The notes under the pieces are model-generated. The model saw only the letters and a list, made by a program, of their open reading frames with translations, made no database searches and had not been told where the DNA came from. Made by a program: the position numbers and the translations under genes. From Pempheris klunzingeri (taxonomy: Eukaryota > Chordata > Actinopteri > Acropomatiformes > Pempheridae), in NCBI RefSeq assembly GCF_042242105.1, contig NC_092024.1, positions 6,312,001 through 6,376,000 on the forward strand: a DNA stretch of 64,000 nucleotides, written 5' to 3'. This document shows, in pieces, positions 11,100 to 24,800 of this stretch (its first letter is position 1; each line of letters starts with the position of its first letter).

Positions 11100-12175
11100 T
11101 ATATAAATAAATGAACAAACTAGTCCAAGGGGGTTGAACCGATTCACTTCAAACTTGGTCAGCTGGTAGAAGTTATTCAAAGTCTCTGAAACGGCGTGCC
11201 CGTGGCGAGCTGTCAAATTTCACTGTCTCGTCATGAAACAGGAAGTTGTTAATAATTAGACTCTACATGATCCAATCAGCACCAAACTTGACATGTTTGA
11301 TAAAACTCGTGCCCTGAAGAAGTCTACATGTCAATATTTATTTACAGTCATAGCGCCACCTTGTGGTGACAGGAAATGCTATGTTTTACGCTATTAAGGG
11401 CTGATCATGGTTGACTCACCACATTTGGCTTACATGTCAGGAGGCCTAAAATGAGTAATCTGATTTGGTTCATAGGTTTGGGTGGGCCTAAATGACTCTA
11501 CAAAACTTCGGCGAATTAGCCCCTGGGCTACATTTCACCTACATGTACAAAATTCAGTACACATATGAAGCATGATGAGACCTATAAAAAAGTCTCTTGG
11601 TGCCATGACCTATGAATTGTGCCATGAAGTGTTGACAACACCATGAAAATGTCATGCAAATCAAATGATGATTGCCACAGAAGTCATACTTCCTGTTGCC
11701 ACTGGGTGGCGCAATGACTGTGGTCGCTAATTGGCATGTAGATGTCTTCAGGCCGGGACTCTTATTAAGCATGAGAAGTTTGAAACAGATTGGATAATGT
11801 GCACTGAAGTTACAAGGAATTCCTGTTTCATGGCAAACAAGGCGTCGCCATGGTGACAGTGTTTGACGAAACCTCAAGAGCTTCATAAGTTAGCATCATC
11901 CATGTTTTGGGAATGTTTTGACCAAATTTGAAGTGGCTGTGGCTAACCTGCTGGGATGGACACTCAGACTGTCATCAGATGTATTCAATTTGGTAAAGAT
12001 AGGACCTTGCACAGTCGAGTTACAGCACTTCAAAATCTTCATGGCAAAGGGTCGAAATTCACCGCGCTGCCACGGCAAAGCCTTTCGACAAGGGCTGGTA
12101 GTTGTCACCGTGGAACATCATCAAGGTCTTGAGGCTTTTCTGACAAAACATGAGAAGTTTGACTTCCGGTGACCC
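11100..12175. repeat. Dispersed non-coding repeat family, copy 2
   Basis: Same family as 3895-5440 and partly in the same orientation: 11811-12080 repeats the order of blocks TTCCTGTTTCATGG, CTTCATA.. AGCATCATC, AAATTTGAAGTGGCTGTGGC, and ATGGCAAAGGGTCGAAATTC seen at 4590-4910. The 5' half shares the phrase types AAGTTATTCAAAGTCT and GGTGGCGCAATGACT. No intact ORF. Confidence 0.7.
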
Positions 12176-12320
12176 CATGTTCTGAGATACACGCATGGAG
12201 TGTTGGCTCCTTCTAAACTCGGTGGTGTTTGGCTGTTTGTAAGAATATATAATATTCTGAAAGTAAATGAGATAAGTTAACTCCTAAGGGAAGACATGAG
12301 CACGTCCAGAGATACATGAA

Positions 12321-13870
12321 ATGCAGGAAAACAGCAAAAAGTCCAAGAAGAGGCAAAAGGAAAAAAAAGGGCTGCCATTTAACATTACCCCTATCATGGC
12401 GAGTGGAAATGAGGGCGCAATGAACGTGGCAGAGATACTTCGAGAGCTGAGAGAATTAAGGAAAGAAAATAAAGAGTCATTTACCAACACCAAAGCTTCG
12501 TTATCTAGACTGGAAATGTCGGAAACAGATCTAAAACAACGGATGGAGAAACTGGAACAGAGAGCCGAAGAGACGGAGACCAGAGTCAGTGCAGCTGAAG
12601 ACACTAGCCAGCGACATGAATGGGTGCTCTGACACCTGGTGAGACGCGAGGCGGCCCTCACTAACCTGTTTGACAATCTGCAGAACCGAATGCGCCACAA
12701 CAATTTGAGAATCTATCAAGTCCCTGAAGAAAGTGAGAAAGACGACATGGTCTTTTGTTTAACAACTTATTAAAGCCACGCCGCAGCTATCACCGGAAAT
12801 CAACATACAGATTGAGGGCACACAGATCTTTGGGGCTAAAACCAGACGACAACGCATCTCTGCGCTCTATTATTGTGAGATTTCTGGACTACACAGTGAA
12901 AGAGGCGGTGCTACAACAAGCCTGGGTGCAGAAACAAGTCAAGTTTCAAGGAAAAGTCATATACTTTGATCAAGATTACTCTCCGGAGGTACAGAGGAAA
13001 AGGGCGCGGGTGCGTGGAGTGATAAAGCAGCTGAAGGAGAAGGGGATCCAGGCCAGATGTCGCCTCCCTGCGCAGCTGAGACTTACCTTGGTGACTGGAG
13101 TGAAAACTTTCCCAACACTGGTCGAGGCTCTGCCGACTTTAGAGAAGTTGGGCATTGCGGTGCAGGTGAGCGAGAGAGAAAGATGGAACGTTTATGAGCC
13201 ATTCTATTTATCCCTTACTTGAAATGGCTAATCACGCTGAATATAAGTGATAAGTATATGTGAGTGTTAATAAGGGTTGGAGGGAGTGAAAAACTCCATT
13301 TTCTTTGTTTTATGATGAAACCCAAGATGGGACTAAAACCTCACCAGGGAATTTGTTTTTTTCTGTGGTCTGTGGTTTGGTTGGCACTTTGTGCATGTTC
13401 CCCAGAGAGAGTTAGAGGTCACAACTCTCTGCCTATAATACAACAGGGGCTGGTGAACACATTTCTACAGCCAGCTGGGCTTTTGGAAGTCAAGTGTGTT
13501 TATTTGGTTAATTCAAATGTGTTTGTTCAAAGTTCTTATATCCCTGACATGTCTGCTGAGTCCACACAAGTTCATGAGGTAATTTCTGAAGTAGAGCTAT
13601 TTATTTTAAATAAAGGGGAAATTAGGGGAAGGAAAAAAACAAGAAAGAAGTATACTTTATGTCTGATTTAGGGGTTATTAGCTATAATGTTAAAGGTATT
13701 AATCATCCCATAAAGAGGAAAAAGATTCTAGCTCTAGATGGGGGGCATGATGCATAGAATATCGTTGTTCGCGGACGACATTCTTTTATTTATAAGAAAT
13801 GCATTGTCGTCTCTACCGGCGGTTATCTGCACGATGAGAGATGATATAGAATTATCAAGTATTTTTATTT
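12321..13870 (+). mobile_element. L1-type LINE: ORF1 with breaks, ORF2 internally deleted
   Basis: 12321-13222 is an L1 ORF1p-like protein: basic N-terminus, a coiled coil (ILRELRELRKENKESF...LEQRAEE), then the RRM/C-terminal region (RMRHNNLRIY, LGLKPDDNA, FPTLVEALP). It is broken by an in-frame TGA at 12630-12632 and a frameshift near 12750. ORF2 starts at ATG 13659 with the endonuclease N-terminus (VISYNVKGINHPIKRKKIL). By ~13750 the sequence has jumped to the reverse-transcriptase active-site block (RISLFADDILLFI), so most of the endonuclease and half of the RT are deleted. The element cannot move by itself. Confidence 0.85.
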
Positions 13871-14099
13871 ACATTTTATCTTAAAAACTCTTACATAATA
13901 TAATGGATGTTTCCCTTAAATGGTTCCATCATGAAAAACTATCAATTCAGCCTGCCATCAGTGGGAAAGATCATCACTGTCTGTCGGCTAAGACATTGGA
14001 TCAGATTCACAAAGTTTTATTCAGTTAACCAACAGCTGTTAAAAGATCTAAGTAAATTGCTCTATTTTGAGAAATATTATATGTATATGTTTGTCTCCG

Positions 14100-14515
14100 G
14101 TGGGATTTCGGGGTTACTCTCCTGGCTCCAGTCTGCAGCTCCGCCCCCTCACCTGTCCCCAGGCCTACACCTGCTACCAGTCATCTTATCAGCCTGCAGT
14201 ATATCTACCACTTGTCGTTTCAACCCTTCTAGCAGCACTTGCTCTCGGCTGCTCTATAAATTGTGCCTGTCAGAGCACAGATTACTTGCTTCTGACTAAC
14301 CTGCTCTAAATCTGTGCCACCAGGAACACTCTCCATCTGCATGCCTGCGTCGCCAGCTCTCTCTCCATCCACGTTCATTAACTGGTCCGCCACTTCGCCT
14401 AATACACCAGCCACGTTCATTCCTTCATCTCCCTGCTTCGCCCCCTTGCAGCCCCTGCCTCACCTCCATTACCCAATCAACTGCAATGAATCTGCTTTGG
14501 AACTGTAAATCCGCC
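14100..14515. repeat. Unclassified GC-richer repeat, possibly LTR-like
   Basis: A C-rich, CpG-poor block containing a TATAAA-like element (CTCTATAAATTG near 14250), similar in style to LTR or 5' leader sequence of fish LTR elements. No TG...CA ends or coding region were identified, so the class is uncertain. Confidence 0.3.
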
Positions 14516-14699
14516 TAAGCAAAGGTTCATATATTGACAAATTAGCAATTTAAACTAACTTTAACCTAACTGTGAAATCGTTGGTGCTGAAAATGTAAAG
14601 TTTGTCCTGAGGATGGCACTAAAGGATAAAACATGGAATCATTAAGGTAAGAAGGGATTTTCCTGTTGGCAGCACTAATGTTCATCACCATTTGGCTAG

Positions 14700-14945
14700 T
14701 AGGCTCCTCAAAGTCAGCATGTTGAAGTGTTCTTCGGTGAGACACTGAACCCCAACTTGCTCCTGAAGCGTAGTTTCAGTGTGTGTGTATGAAAGAATAG
14801 TCTCCTCCAACTTAGACTCCTCCTGAATGAATGATGTGTGAATGGGTGAATGAGGATGTGATGGAAAAGTGCTTTGAGTGGTTGAAATGACTGGAGAGGA
14901 GCTGTACAGATACAGACCATTGACCATGTTCAACCTGACATTAGT
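14700..14945. repeat. Dispersed fish repeat, copy B1
   Basis: Contains ACTGAACCCCAACTTGCTCC, GAATGGGTGAATGAGGATG, AAGTGCTTTGAGTGGTTGAA and ACAGACCATTGACCAT, phrases of a very common non-autonomous fish repeat. A second copy is at 43840-44000. Confidence 0.7.
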
Positions 14946-15391
14946 ACTGTGTGAGAAAATCAACTCCATTACCTTGGAATGACGTTCATATTGGACAGTT
15001 CCTCACCTCACAGTTTCTTCCAGTACCTTAACCACACCGTAGCTGGCATGCTCTGGAGGTGAGAATTTAGAAAACACTGGTATTGGACATACATTTAAAG
15101 AAAAACAAAAACGAAACAAAGCAAAAAAAATAAAAAAACTTGCCGTGATAATCATCACACGCACATCACACACCCAGGCCCTGCTGTGACTGAAACAAGG
15201 AGAGAATCCTTCTACTGTGGAGCAACACAATACACACTGTTTTGTTTTTCTGTTCCCATGACACTCGGTTGCAAATTTGGAAAACACACTCTATTGTGTT
15301 TGGCAAAGAGCAAATGTTACAGCAGGCAAATAATAGACCCATTACTCTTTGTATCTGCTGTCAGCGGGACAGTTTCCACTGCATCCTAACA

Positions 15392-15422
15392 TACACACAC
15401 ACACACATACACACACACACTT
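15392..15422. repeat. (CA)n microsatellite
   Basis: Short interrupted run of CA dinucleotides about 470 bases upstream of the ENPEP start codon. Confidence 0.9.
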
Positions 15423-15892
15423 ATGTAACTGTTGGGAATATTACATATACTTAAAATCATTTCCTGGAAACTTACCCCAACACCATAATCACTACTTACT
15501 ACTTGAGGACATGGCCTTTGTTCCCAATTCTGTGCCAATTTAACTGCATTCCATTTACATGAATGTACACAGGAAGCAATATATAGCATTTCTGAAACCG
15601 TACACACATAAAGTTGAACTTTAGTTGTTGATTTACAGGCAGACTGTAGATGTTTATCAGAGGGAGGACTTCACAGCACATAATAAATCTCTCGCTTAAT
15701 GTGTGAGATTCTTAACACTGCCTGACAGATTTCCTGTGTTCACTTCTCCTTCGTCTTCTCCCCACCCCTCAGCACCACTGGGGCAAGCATTGGATCTGCT
15801 CACACAGCTAATGAGAAAAGCCTGCAGCTCTGACTTCAGGTCAGCTGTGTTTCTGTTTTAGTCCAGTGAAGTTTTCAGGTCTGGAAGTTACT

Positions 15893-18800
15893 ATGGTTGA
15901 CAGCATGGAGTTGGAGAAGCAACAGAAGCGTTACTGCATCCGCACTAAGCATGCAGTTATCATCTGTGTGACGGTGGTGGTGTGTTCTTTGGCAGTAGGC
16001 CTCGGGGTGGGCCTCTCCAGGCCGAACACCACCACCACTCCCTCTACGCCAACCCCAACAGAAGAGCCTACCCAGCCCCCGCTGCCAGGAAGAGGGCCCT
16101 GCATGCCTTCCACTGACTCCAGCGGGGACTGGAAGAATTTCCGTCTGCCCGGCTACGTGAACCCAGTCCACTATGACCTGCACCTGGAGCCAGACCTGGG
16201 TGATGACACCTATACAGGTACTGTTGACATCCATGTGGAAGTCAGCAAACCAACCCGCCACTTGTGGCTCCACATTAGGGAGACGTTTGTCAGCACCATG
16301 CCCAGGCTGAGGATGCTGAGCAGCCAGGTCGGTCACAGGGAGGTGGCAGTGAAAAGCTGTTTTGAATACAAAGATCAGCAGTATGTGGTGGTGGAGGCAA
16401 CCAAGGACCTGCCCGCCACCAACCCAGGAGAGGTGTACGTGCTCAGCCTGGACTTCCAGGGCTGGCTCAACGGCTCTGTGGTGGGATTCTACAGGGTCAT
16501 CTACACAGAGAACGGTGTCACCAAGTAAGTTCTTTGATTTGATTTCAGTGACTGCACACTATAAAATAGTAAGCATATTTATCCATAACATTATTATTAT
16601 TATGCATGCACAGATAATGAATAATAACATGACATAAGATAGTAATAGTATATAATGGCATGTTTCCATGTGTTTTAAATTCATTTTAACAGTTTAAAAT
16701 CCACCTGTGAATGATTTGTACATTTGTACAACAGCTGATAAACACTTTGGTCAAGAGTCAGTCTTATGTCTTTATACATGATGATGACTATGTTATACTA
16801 TGCAACAATTATTGACTGTTTAAACAGAGGCTATGGATGCTTCAGTTGAGGAGTTGTCATTGTCAAGGTATTCAAAACATCTTATATATGTTAATGACTC
16901 TATAGTGGTACGGTAAAATTAAAATAATAACAAACAGAAACACCAAAAAATATGCAGAGTGAAATTCATAAAACTGAAATTTTTTGGACAAATCATTTAA
17001 GGTGAAATTGAATCTTTGTCAAACTACTCTTCAAGATCAAGAATGAACGGGCATGCTTGACTAAACTAAAGATCAAACAGACCTTTCTACGGAGAGATTT
17101 AACTTCTGGAACCCAACATTTCCCTCAAGTAACTTTCAAGGTAGAATAACAAACACTGACAGTATATTATGGTATCTGGCGGCATGTGATATAAGGTCTT
17201 AGGGGTTCAGTCAACGGCTGTGAATAATTGTCATTGTCCTATAGAATTACACATCTGATAAGAAAATGATGTGAATAGTAAAGGTTAATGTTTGCCATGA
17301 ACAATAAAAGTTTATGTCTGTCATAAGCACTATGATAAGCAAAAAACCAAGCAACACTTCCTCTTCAATTTCCTCTGCAATGCACACAGCGCTGTGTATG
17401 CACAGTGTAGATCAGATGATACATGGACCCAACATCGGTAACAACAACAAGGGGGGAAACGGAGGCACAAGAATCAAGTCTGATCTGTTCAAGAACTCCA
17501 CTAACACCATGTACAGCATTGAGTCAGATGCTCCATGGAGTGTACTGTCCTGAATTCATTCAGAGGTTTTGTGACAGTGTTTACTGATGTGTTTTCAGTG
17601 GCCAAGGGTTGAATCCCATCCTCACCATGTTTCCTGTCCTTTCTTTCTTTGCTCTCTCCGGTATATTTGATTCAAGGTAAAACAAAAGCTCAGCAAAGTT
17701 CAAAGCAAAGTTCAAAGTTCAATAATGATGCTCTGATCAGAGGAATCTTTGGAAGCCAGTTGCAATTCATTCTGTTATTAAAGTTAAACAAATTAAAAAC
17801 AAATGAAAGTAATTCTGTCCCTGACAGAATTAGTCTGGGTGCCTAAACCAGACTTGTGTTCTGCACTTAATGAACAGAGTTTCTAGTTGGAAATGGCAGC
17901 ACAGCATTTTCCCAGCTACCCTTAAAGACATAAATAACGCTGCTTACTGTATAAGCTTTGGAACAACAATCATTAACTTCCTGTCAACATATTAATAAAC
18001 TGTTCTAATAAGTTAAGATAAGATAAGATAAACCTTTATTCGTCGTACATTGGGGAAATTTGCAAATTTGCAGCAGCAAAGAACAAGAACAACAGGTGCC
18101 TATAGAAGTAGAATATAATATAAATAGAGTAAAAAAGCTATGCAGTTTATACAAATATAACAAAGTGACTGCACTGTGTTTCATTTGGTGGCTATAAAAT
18201 ACAGTACATCCCACAAAACCACACATTTCCACAACATATTGAACAAAAAGTGACAGTCCAGTGTTTCAGTATTATACTGTTTCAGTCAAAGCTTGAAGCT
18301 TCATTCTTGACCTTGAAGATAGCAGTTTGACAAATAAACCCCACATACGCTTTTTGGCTTTTTCTGTCTCTGGTCTCCAAGAGCAAACAGATCTTGAGTT
18401 GGGGTTACATCACTTTTTGTTGCCCCTGGTGTATTAAATTGTAGCTAAGTCATATTTTGATAGAAGTGATCCTCTGAGAGAGAGACTAACACTCCTCAGC
18501 TTTAAGGTGAGGTGTCTGCAGAAGCTGGTGGCAGCAAAAAAAAACGGTGTAGTTTGCTTCTTCATGGTGAACAGCACGGCTCAGCTTGGATTTGTGTCTG
18601 TTACAATGGATTCCAACGCTGACAGGTGTTTAGACTGCAGAAAAAAATGAGCAACACATCCAATAAACTCTGCTCCACTCCAGAGACTTAACCCACTCGG
18701 TTCTTTAGATGTTAGACGCTCATTGTTTAAATAGCTACCTCATATTTAGTGAGCATGTGGACGAACAGCAGAGATGTGGATTACGCTGCAGAAGTGAAAA

Positions 18801-21800
18801 CTCAACTGACGTCATTTGAAGCCACATTTAAGTCCTTGGGAGCGTTAAAATGACTCAGACACCATTTTTGTTCTGTATGGGGGACATGAGTCTGAAACCT
18901 TTGAGTCAAGCACCATTTATGCATTCTATTTGGGATTCAATTATTAAAGATATTTTGTTTGTGTTGTTTGTGTCCTCTGTGGGGGACAGTGGTCTAGTTT
19001 TTAACCATGGTCCAGACTTGAGGGAACAGAGTCCTGAGGGAGGCGGGAAAGATTTGGTTAAAACTGACTGAGGAGGAGTCAGATATTGAGCTGTCTGTAG
19101 AGTAGGACGAGGAGAGCAGGTGTTTCATTTTGTTTTATACTTGTCTAAAGTTCACCACAATGATAAATAAAAAATGTTTCCTTTTTGAGGAAAATCTGAG
19201 CCAATGTCCACTACAAGGGATGTGTCATAAAAAAATCATTTTTGAGAAAAGAATCTATGTGATTTGTTTCTTACATCTCAATTACTCGAATCATCTGAGA
19301 GAAGTCTACATAGTCAGAATTCTTCTCACGCAGGTCTCTGTCCTGGTTGAATCCTATTGGGTCTACAGTGTTCAGGGAAGAAGTCAGGGAAAGAACAACA
19401 TCGAGATAAATGCCAGAGGGGGTGACAGTCAGAGATGAAAAACATCGGAAACTTGTTTCAAACACTTTCTGTCATTTGTTCTGTCATTTGTTCGTCAGAA
19501 AGATCGCTGCGACTGATCACGAGCCGACAGATGCTCGCAAGTCCTTTCCCTGCTTTGATGAACCTAACAAGAAAGCCACCTACAAAATCTCTATCACTCA
19601 TGATGCTTCCTATGGAGCTCTATCCAACATGCCACAAGAGGTAGGACTCAAGTCAGCACTTGAATTGTATAGATGCTGTTTCATTTCAGAATACTCCATA
19701 GCCAAGTGGGGCGAGCTGTTAGCTTAACTTTGTCAAAAGTGAAAACTCCAGAGCTGCAAACTGATGTGGCTGGAAAGTAGAAGAGGTAAGATACTATTTG
19801 AAAGGCCAACGGGAGCTTTTCCTCACTCTGAGTGTGTGTCAGCAGGCACAGATGTTGTTGACTCTGATGTCACATCTGTGTGACACATCAGATGTGACTC
19901 TGAACGCCACGTCAGTGAGCCAGCATGATCGAAACCAGAGCTCTGAGACAGCAAATGTTTTATTCGCCTTCTTCACACACATTTAACCACTGGAGTGCTT
20001 TTGCAGTTCATGTTCATTTGTTGCATGTAGCCGAGGTCCAGACTCTGCAGACACAATGCGTGTGAAGCAGCCTCTAACTGCTCTCAGAATTCAGCAGGAC
20101 TAATTCTTTTGTACATCTGTGTCAGAGATCATTCACTGAATCCCTCCCCAAGCAGTCAGAGTCCATTCTGTGCTTACCAGTAGTGACTCGACATGACAGG
20201 TCTGCCATGCTTTCTCTAATGCAAAAACATACTGTTTGGCAATACAATTTTGCCAAATGTCTGTCAAGACGGACTATCGCAAGACTAGAACAGCTTTTTA
20301 GCCTAAATCCTGACTAGGATTACATTTTACATTAAGTACATACAAGTCATTGTGCCAGGGATTCAGAATCAGAATCAGAATCAGAATCAGAATTACTTTA
20401 ATAATCCCCAGGGGGAAATTGCTTTTTGTTACACACAGCTCCAAAAGAATAAGAATAAGAATAAGAATAAACTTCAAACACAAAGTAAAATATAAATATA
20501 TAAAAGTATGAATAAAAAAAGATGTATTAAAAATTATTATTACAAATTATTACACAGAGGTAAATTACTGCACCAGGTGAGTCCAGAGTCTTATAATGAT
20601 AATAATAATAATAACAATAATACCACTACTAATACTACTAAAAATACTACTACTAATAAAAACATATAACAACAATTAATATATTAATATATATTAATAT
20701 TCACCAGCAGCCATGTGCTTCCTTAAACACACACAGCTCCAAAAAGAACTACTAATAACTACTGCTCGTCTGTCCAGAGTTACTTTGCCAATACAAACTG
20801 TCACACTCCCGTTGGCCTCTTGAATGGTTGCTGTAGGTGAAAGGAGCATCATTTCTCAAACATTCCCATGGTTGAAGGAAAAATAACAAAGAAAGAGAAA
20901 GCCAGGCTTGGAGTGAACACTTTGAATACTAAAAGCAGAGGAATCCATCTTGTGTTTTTGGGCCAGGGGATCCACTCAGCTCCATTCTCTGAGTCACATC
21001 CACATTAACCCATTAGCCTCTTCCTCTGCCTTTCCAGAGCTTCATCACACAGCCTGGCAATAAAATGAAGACCAGCTTCCAGAAGTCCATTCCAATGAGC
21101 ACCTATTTGGTATGCTTTGCTGTGCACCAGTTTGCCTTTTTGGAAAGAACGTCTGCCCGAGGAATTCCTGTGAGTTTACATTATGTATCACCATCAAAGC
21201 TCAATCACTTTACAACATGTACTGATGAAAATATTTGAATGTGACTGATACTATTAGGCTGATCCTGTCATATATCAATATGTGCATATTTGCATTTTCT
21301 TTTGCTCCCTCTGCCTTTACAGTTGAGAATCTACGCCCAGCCAAGTCAGTTAGAAACTGCACAATACGCAGCCAACACAACCAAGATCATCTTTGACCAT
21401 TTTGAGGAATATTTCAACATGACATACTCCATTTCAAAACTGGGTATGTTTAGGCAAATTCTTTCATAATCACCATGCTCCCCTTACCTACAGGATTTCC
21501 ACACTATATTGCCTCTAGCTGCTATAATCAAAACAGCCAGGGATGGTCAGAGCACCACCCCAGAACTGCTATCTGGACTCTGGGCACAACCGACCAATAT
21601 TATTCACAGTTGCATCTTAGTACATGCAATAGGATCAACTACAATGGTAGCATTAACGTGTGAGGGATCTGCTGTAATCACCATAGATGAAACATGGTGT
21701 TCATCCAGTAACATACTGGAATTGTTTCAGTAATCGTTTCAGGGAAAATAGTGAGCAGCTGTCCTAACTGAAGCAAAAATATATTCTATTGAAAACAGGT

Positions 21801-24800
21801 GGCTTATCAGTACCTCTGTGAGTTTACCCACGGTAAGAGCAACTGTAAGGACACAATGCATTTGAGACAACTAAAACCAAATCCAATGGAAGAAATCTGC
21901 CTGGGTAGAATTTAAATGAAAAGTTTAGCAGTCAGGGCTGTTGTCATAGGTGTGTTTTCCAGAGGAACCTTAAAAGATACATGAGAGAAAACACACATGC
22001 CTGTACGTCATCAGTGATCATCAGCATTGAAGTGATAAGATCAGCTTCATGATGTAGATTTTCTTCTTTCTTGTGTACACGAGGGAAGGTTGTTCTAGCG
22101 GAGGTGTTACAGGAAAGATCAGTTGGTCGCCTAAAGCCAGCTTTTAAATATTATCTAATACAATTGGGAATTCTCTGGGGATGAAGAATACCCATCCCAA
22201 CTTTGATGGCAATATTGTGGATAGCTGTCTCAGGCAGTAATGTAACACAACATGTGATAAACGGTTACTTCAGTGGACTCTCTGTACCGTTCTGATCCAG
22301 ATAAGATAGCCATCCCTGACTTTGGTACGGGTGCCATGGAGAACTGGGGCCTCATCACATACCGGGAGACAAACCTGCTGTACGATGAGAACCAGTCATC
22401 CTCCTACAATAAGCAGCGAGTGGCCAGTGTTATCGCCCACGAGTTAGTCCACCAGGTAATACTATCAAGTCGGTCATTACTTACTTTAACACATGCAGGA
22501 TGTGTTTTCTTTATTTGTCATGTACATTCAAATGCAGTGGTGGAAAAAAAAAAAAAGAATAATAAAAGTCTCCACCAAGTCAAATCAAAAATGTGGGGGC
22601 CAGAGAGTAAGTCCAGAAAGTAAGTGTAAAGTCAAGGAGTTCAGTCCACCAGTTCATTTCACTTAAGATGAAAGCAAGATGGATCAATGGAAACGTAAGA
22701 TGAACGCCTCAGTGTTTAATCTTCCAAATGAATGTAGACCCCATGTGGTGTCAAAAGAATCAAAATCGAGTTTGTCATATAGTTTACAGGTTTATTGTCT
22801 TGCGATGTCAGGACTCAGACCGATTAGGTCATATCCAGATAAGTGGATAAAAAATGTGAAGATTTGAAGGAGTGGTAGAAACATTCCCAACATAAAGCAG
22901 ACCGTCATCAGAATACACAGATGTATGATGGTTAATATATAGTGTATAGCAACTGAATCATGCAGTGTTTGGATGCTTTATATCTGGTGCTTTATATCTA
23001 GTAGGGTTTTATCTTTATTTCACACATCGATGGATCACTCATTGTCTCCTGAAAGAGCTCAGAGTTCAGAACTGTAAATGTTTTATGATACACAATGCGG
23101 GAACAAATCCTTCCATGATGGGAGATAAGAGGCCTTGAGACAGTCCATAAAGTTTTATGAAGTGTTTCAAGTTACAGGGAAGCGGGATTAGGAATGGTTA
23201 GTTTTGAATATGATGGGTGGGCGATGGGGTTATAGATAGATAGATAGATAGATATTCCTTTATTTATCCCACAATGGGGAAATTTCAAGTCAGCAGCAGT
23301 TCTGATTCACACATACAAGATACAGTTCACACATACAAAGAAAGGGAATAAAAAAATATAAAATATATGTATGTTTATGAGGCCCTAATGATATACAATG
23401 AAAGAATGCGGTCTTGTATAGGTATCTAGTTGTAATATCATTATTCCTGTAATTCTTTAAGCAAAATTCTGCAGTCAAATAAAGGCAGAGTCACAAATCA
23501 TAGCTGTGAAACATTTAAAGACTGGTCCCACTGAGGATGGAACTGATGGTGGAGCTGCATGTTCTCTAGTAGATCACCTAGTGAATTTAGTGTGTGATGC
23601 TCTGGAGAATAGTTGTGTGACATTTTTTAAGTCACATTGAAGCTCCTCTCACTGTCAGACATCATCAGACCAAAAGCCTGGAATGGATTATACTTAATGT
23701 AGAAGGTATGTGCAGTAATTATTGAGTTTCATTAAAGCTCTGTTTTTACCTTGGGGACCCCCAGCGGGTCAATCAGTCACCACACATTCTGTGTCATTTT
23801 TGTTCGTTTGGATCCCCAGAATCACATGAATTGTGTTTTTCCAGTGGTTTGGAAACATCGTGACCATGGATTGGTGGGATGACCTCTGGCTTAATGAGGG
23901 CTTTGCCAGCTTCTTTGAATACGTCGGTGTGGAGAAAGCTGAACCAGACTGGGGAATGGTGAGTTCTCTTTTAAAGGCCCAACAAAGGAGCATCGAACAG
24001 TCCGACTGACAGCGGGCCGGTTATTTTGAAGAGTTCAGTCCCCTGAAACTTGCCTTGTGTTCGGCTGTCGTACAGCGAGACATCATGATCATCAGTGATG
24101 TGCTTCCCGTCATGGTGGATGACGCCCTCCTTTCCTCTCACCCGATCATCGTGAACGTGGCGACCCCAGCAGAGATCACCTCTGTGTTTGACGCCATCTC
24201 ATACAGCAAGGTACGACGACTGGAAGACCACACACAATAACGATTCATGCTCCCCATGGTAACAATGACATATGAGTTACATTACCAACAAAATACAGAC
24301 CATTTATCATGGAACAGAATTCTATTGATAATGAAAATGATCCAACTTTATGCAGGGAGCATCCATTCTAAGGATGCTGGAGGACTGGATGGGTAAAGAC
24401 AAGTTCAGAGATGGCTGTCGAGTAAGTCAGGCGCTATTACAGCTTCACGACACATATGTCACGATGGATGTAGCACTCTTCCTAAATGTTTGTTTTGCTT
24501 TCATTTTTTTCTTCTTTCCCCAGAAATATTTGAAGGACTACTTCTTCAATAATGCCAAAACAGCCAACTTCTGGGCGTCTCTTGCCAGTGTATGTTTTAA
24601 CAGTATAAATGGGGCTAGTAAATAAGTAAATAAGGTTTGTGTAAAAACAACGTAATTTGGTTTCTTTCTGAAAGTGAGGTCAGAATAAGGATCATTCTGT
24701 CATGTCTGTCCGCAAAGCACAGTCCTAGAGTCATGATAATACAACACCTCTGAAGCTCTACAGCTCACTCATTAACACTTTTAAATCCACTTGGGTCAAT

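Larger units (their letters stand above)
19641..21037. other. ENPEP intron 2
   Basis: Holds the retro-tail at 20362-20475 and an AT-rich trinucleotide tract at 20590-20705. The remainder is unrecognised. Confidence 0.5.

Noticed and set aside
12284-12703. 139-codon minus-strand frame
   Set aside because: It mirrors the coiled-coil region of the L1-type ORF1 on the plus strand.
15866-15892. Nine-codon N-terminal extension of ENPEP (from a GTG)
   Set aside because: It has no ATG. ATG 15893 gives the family's usual length and N-terminus.
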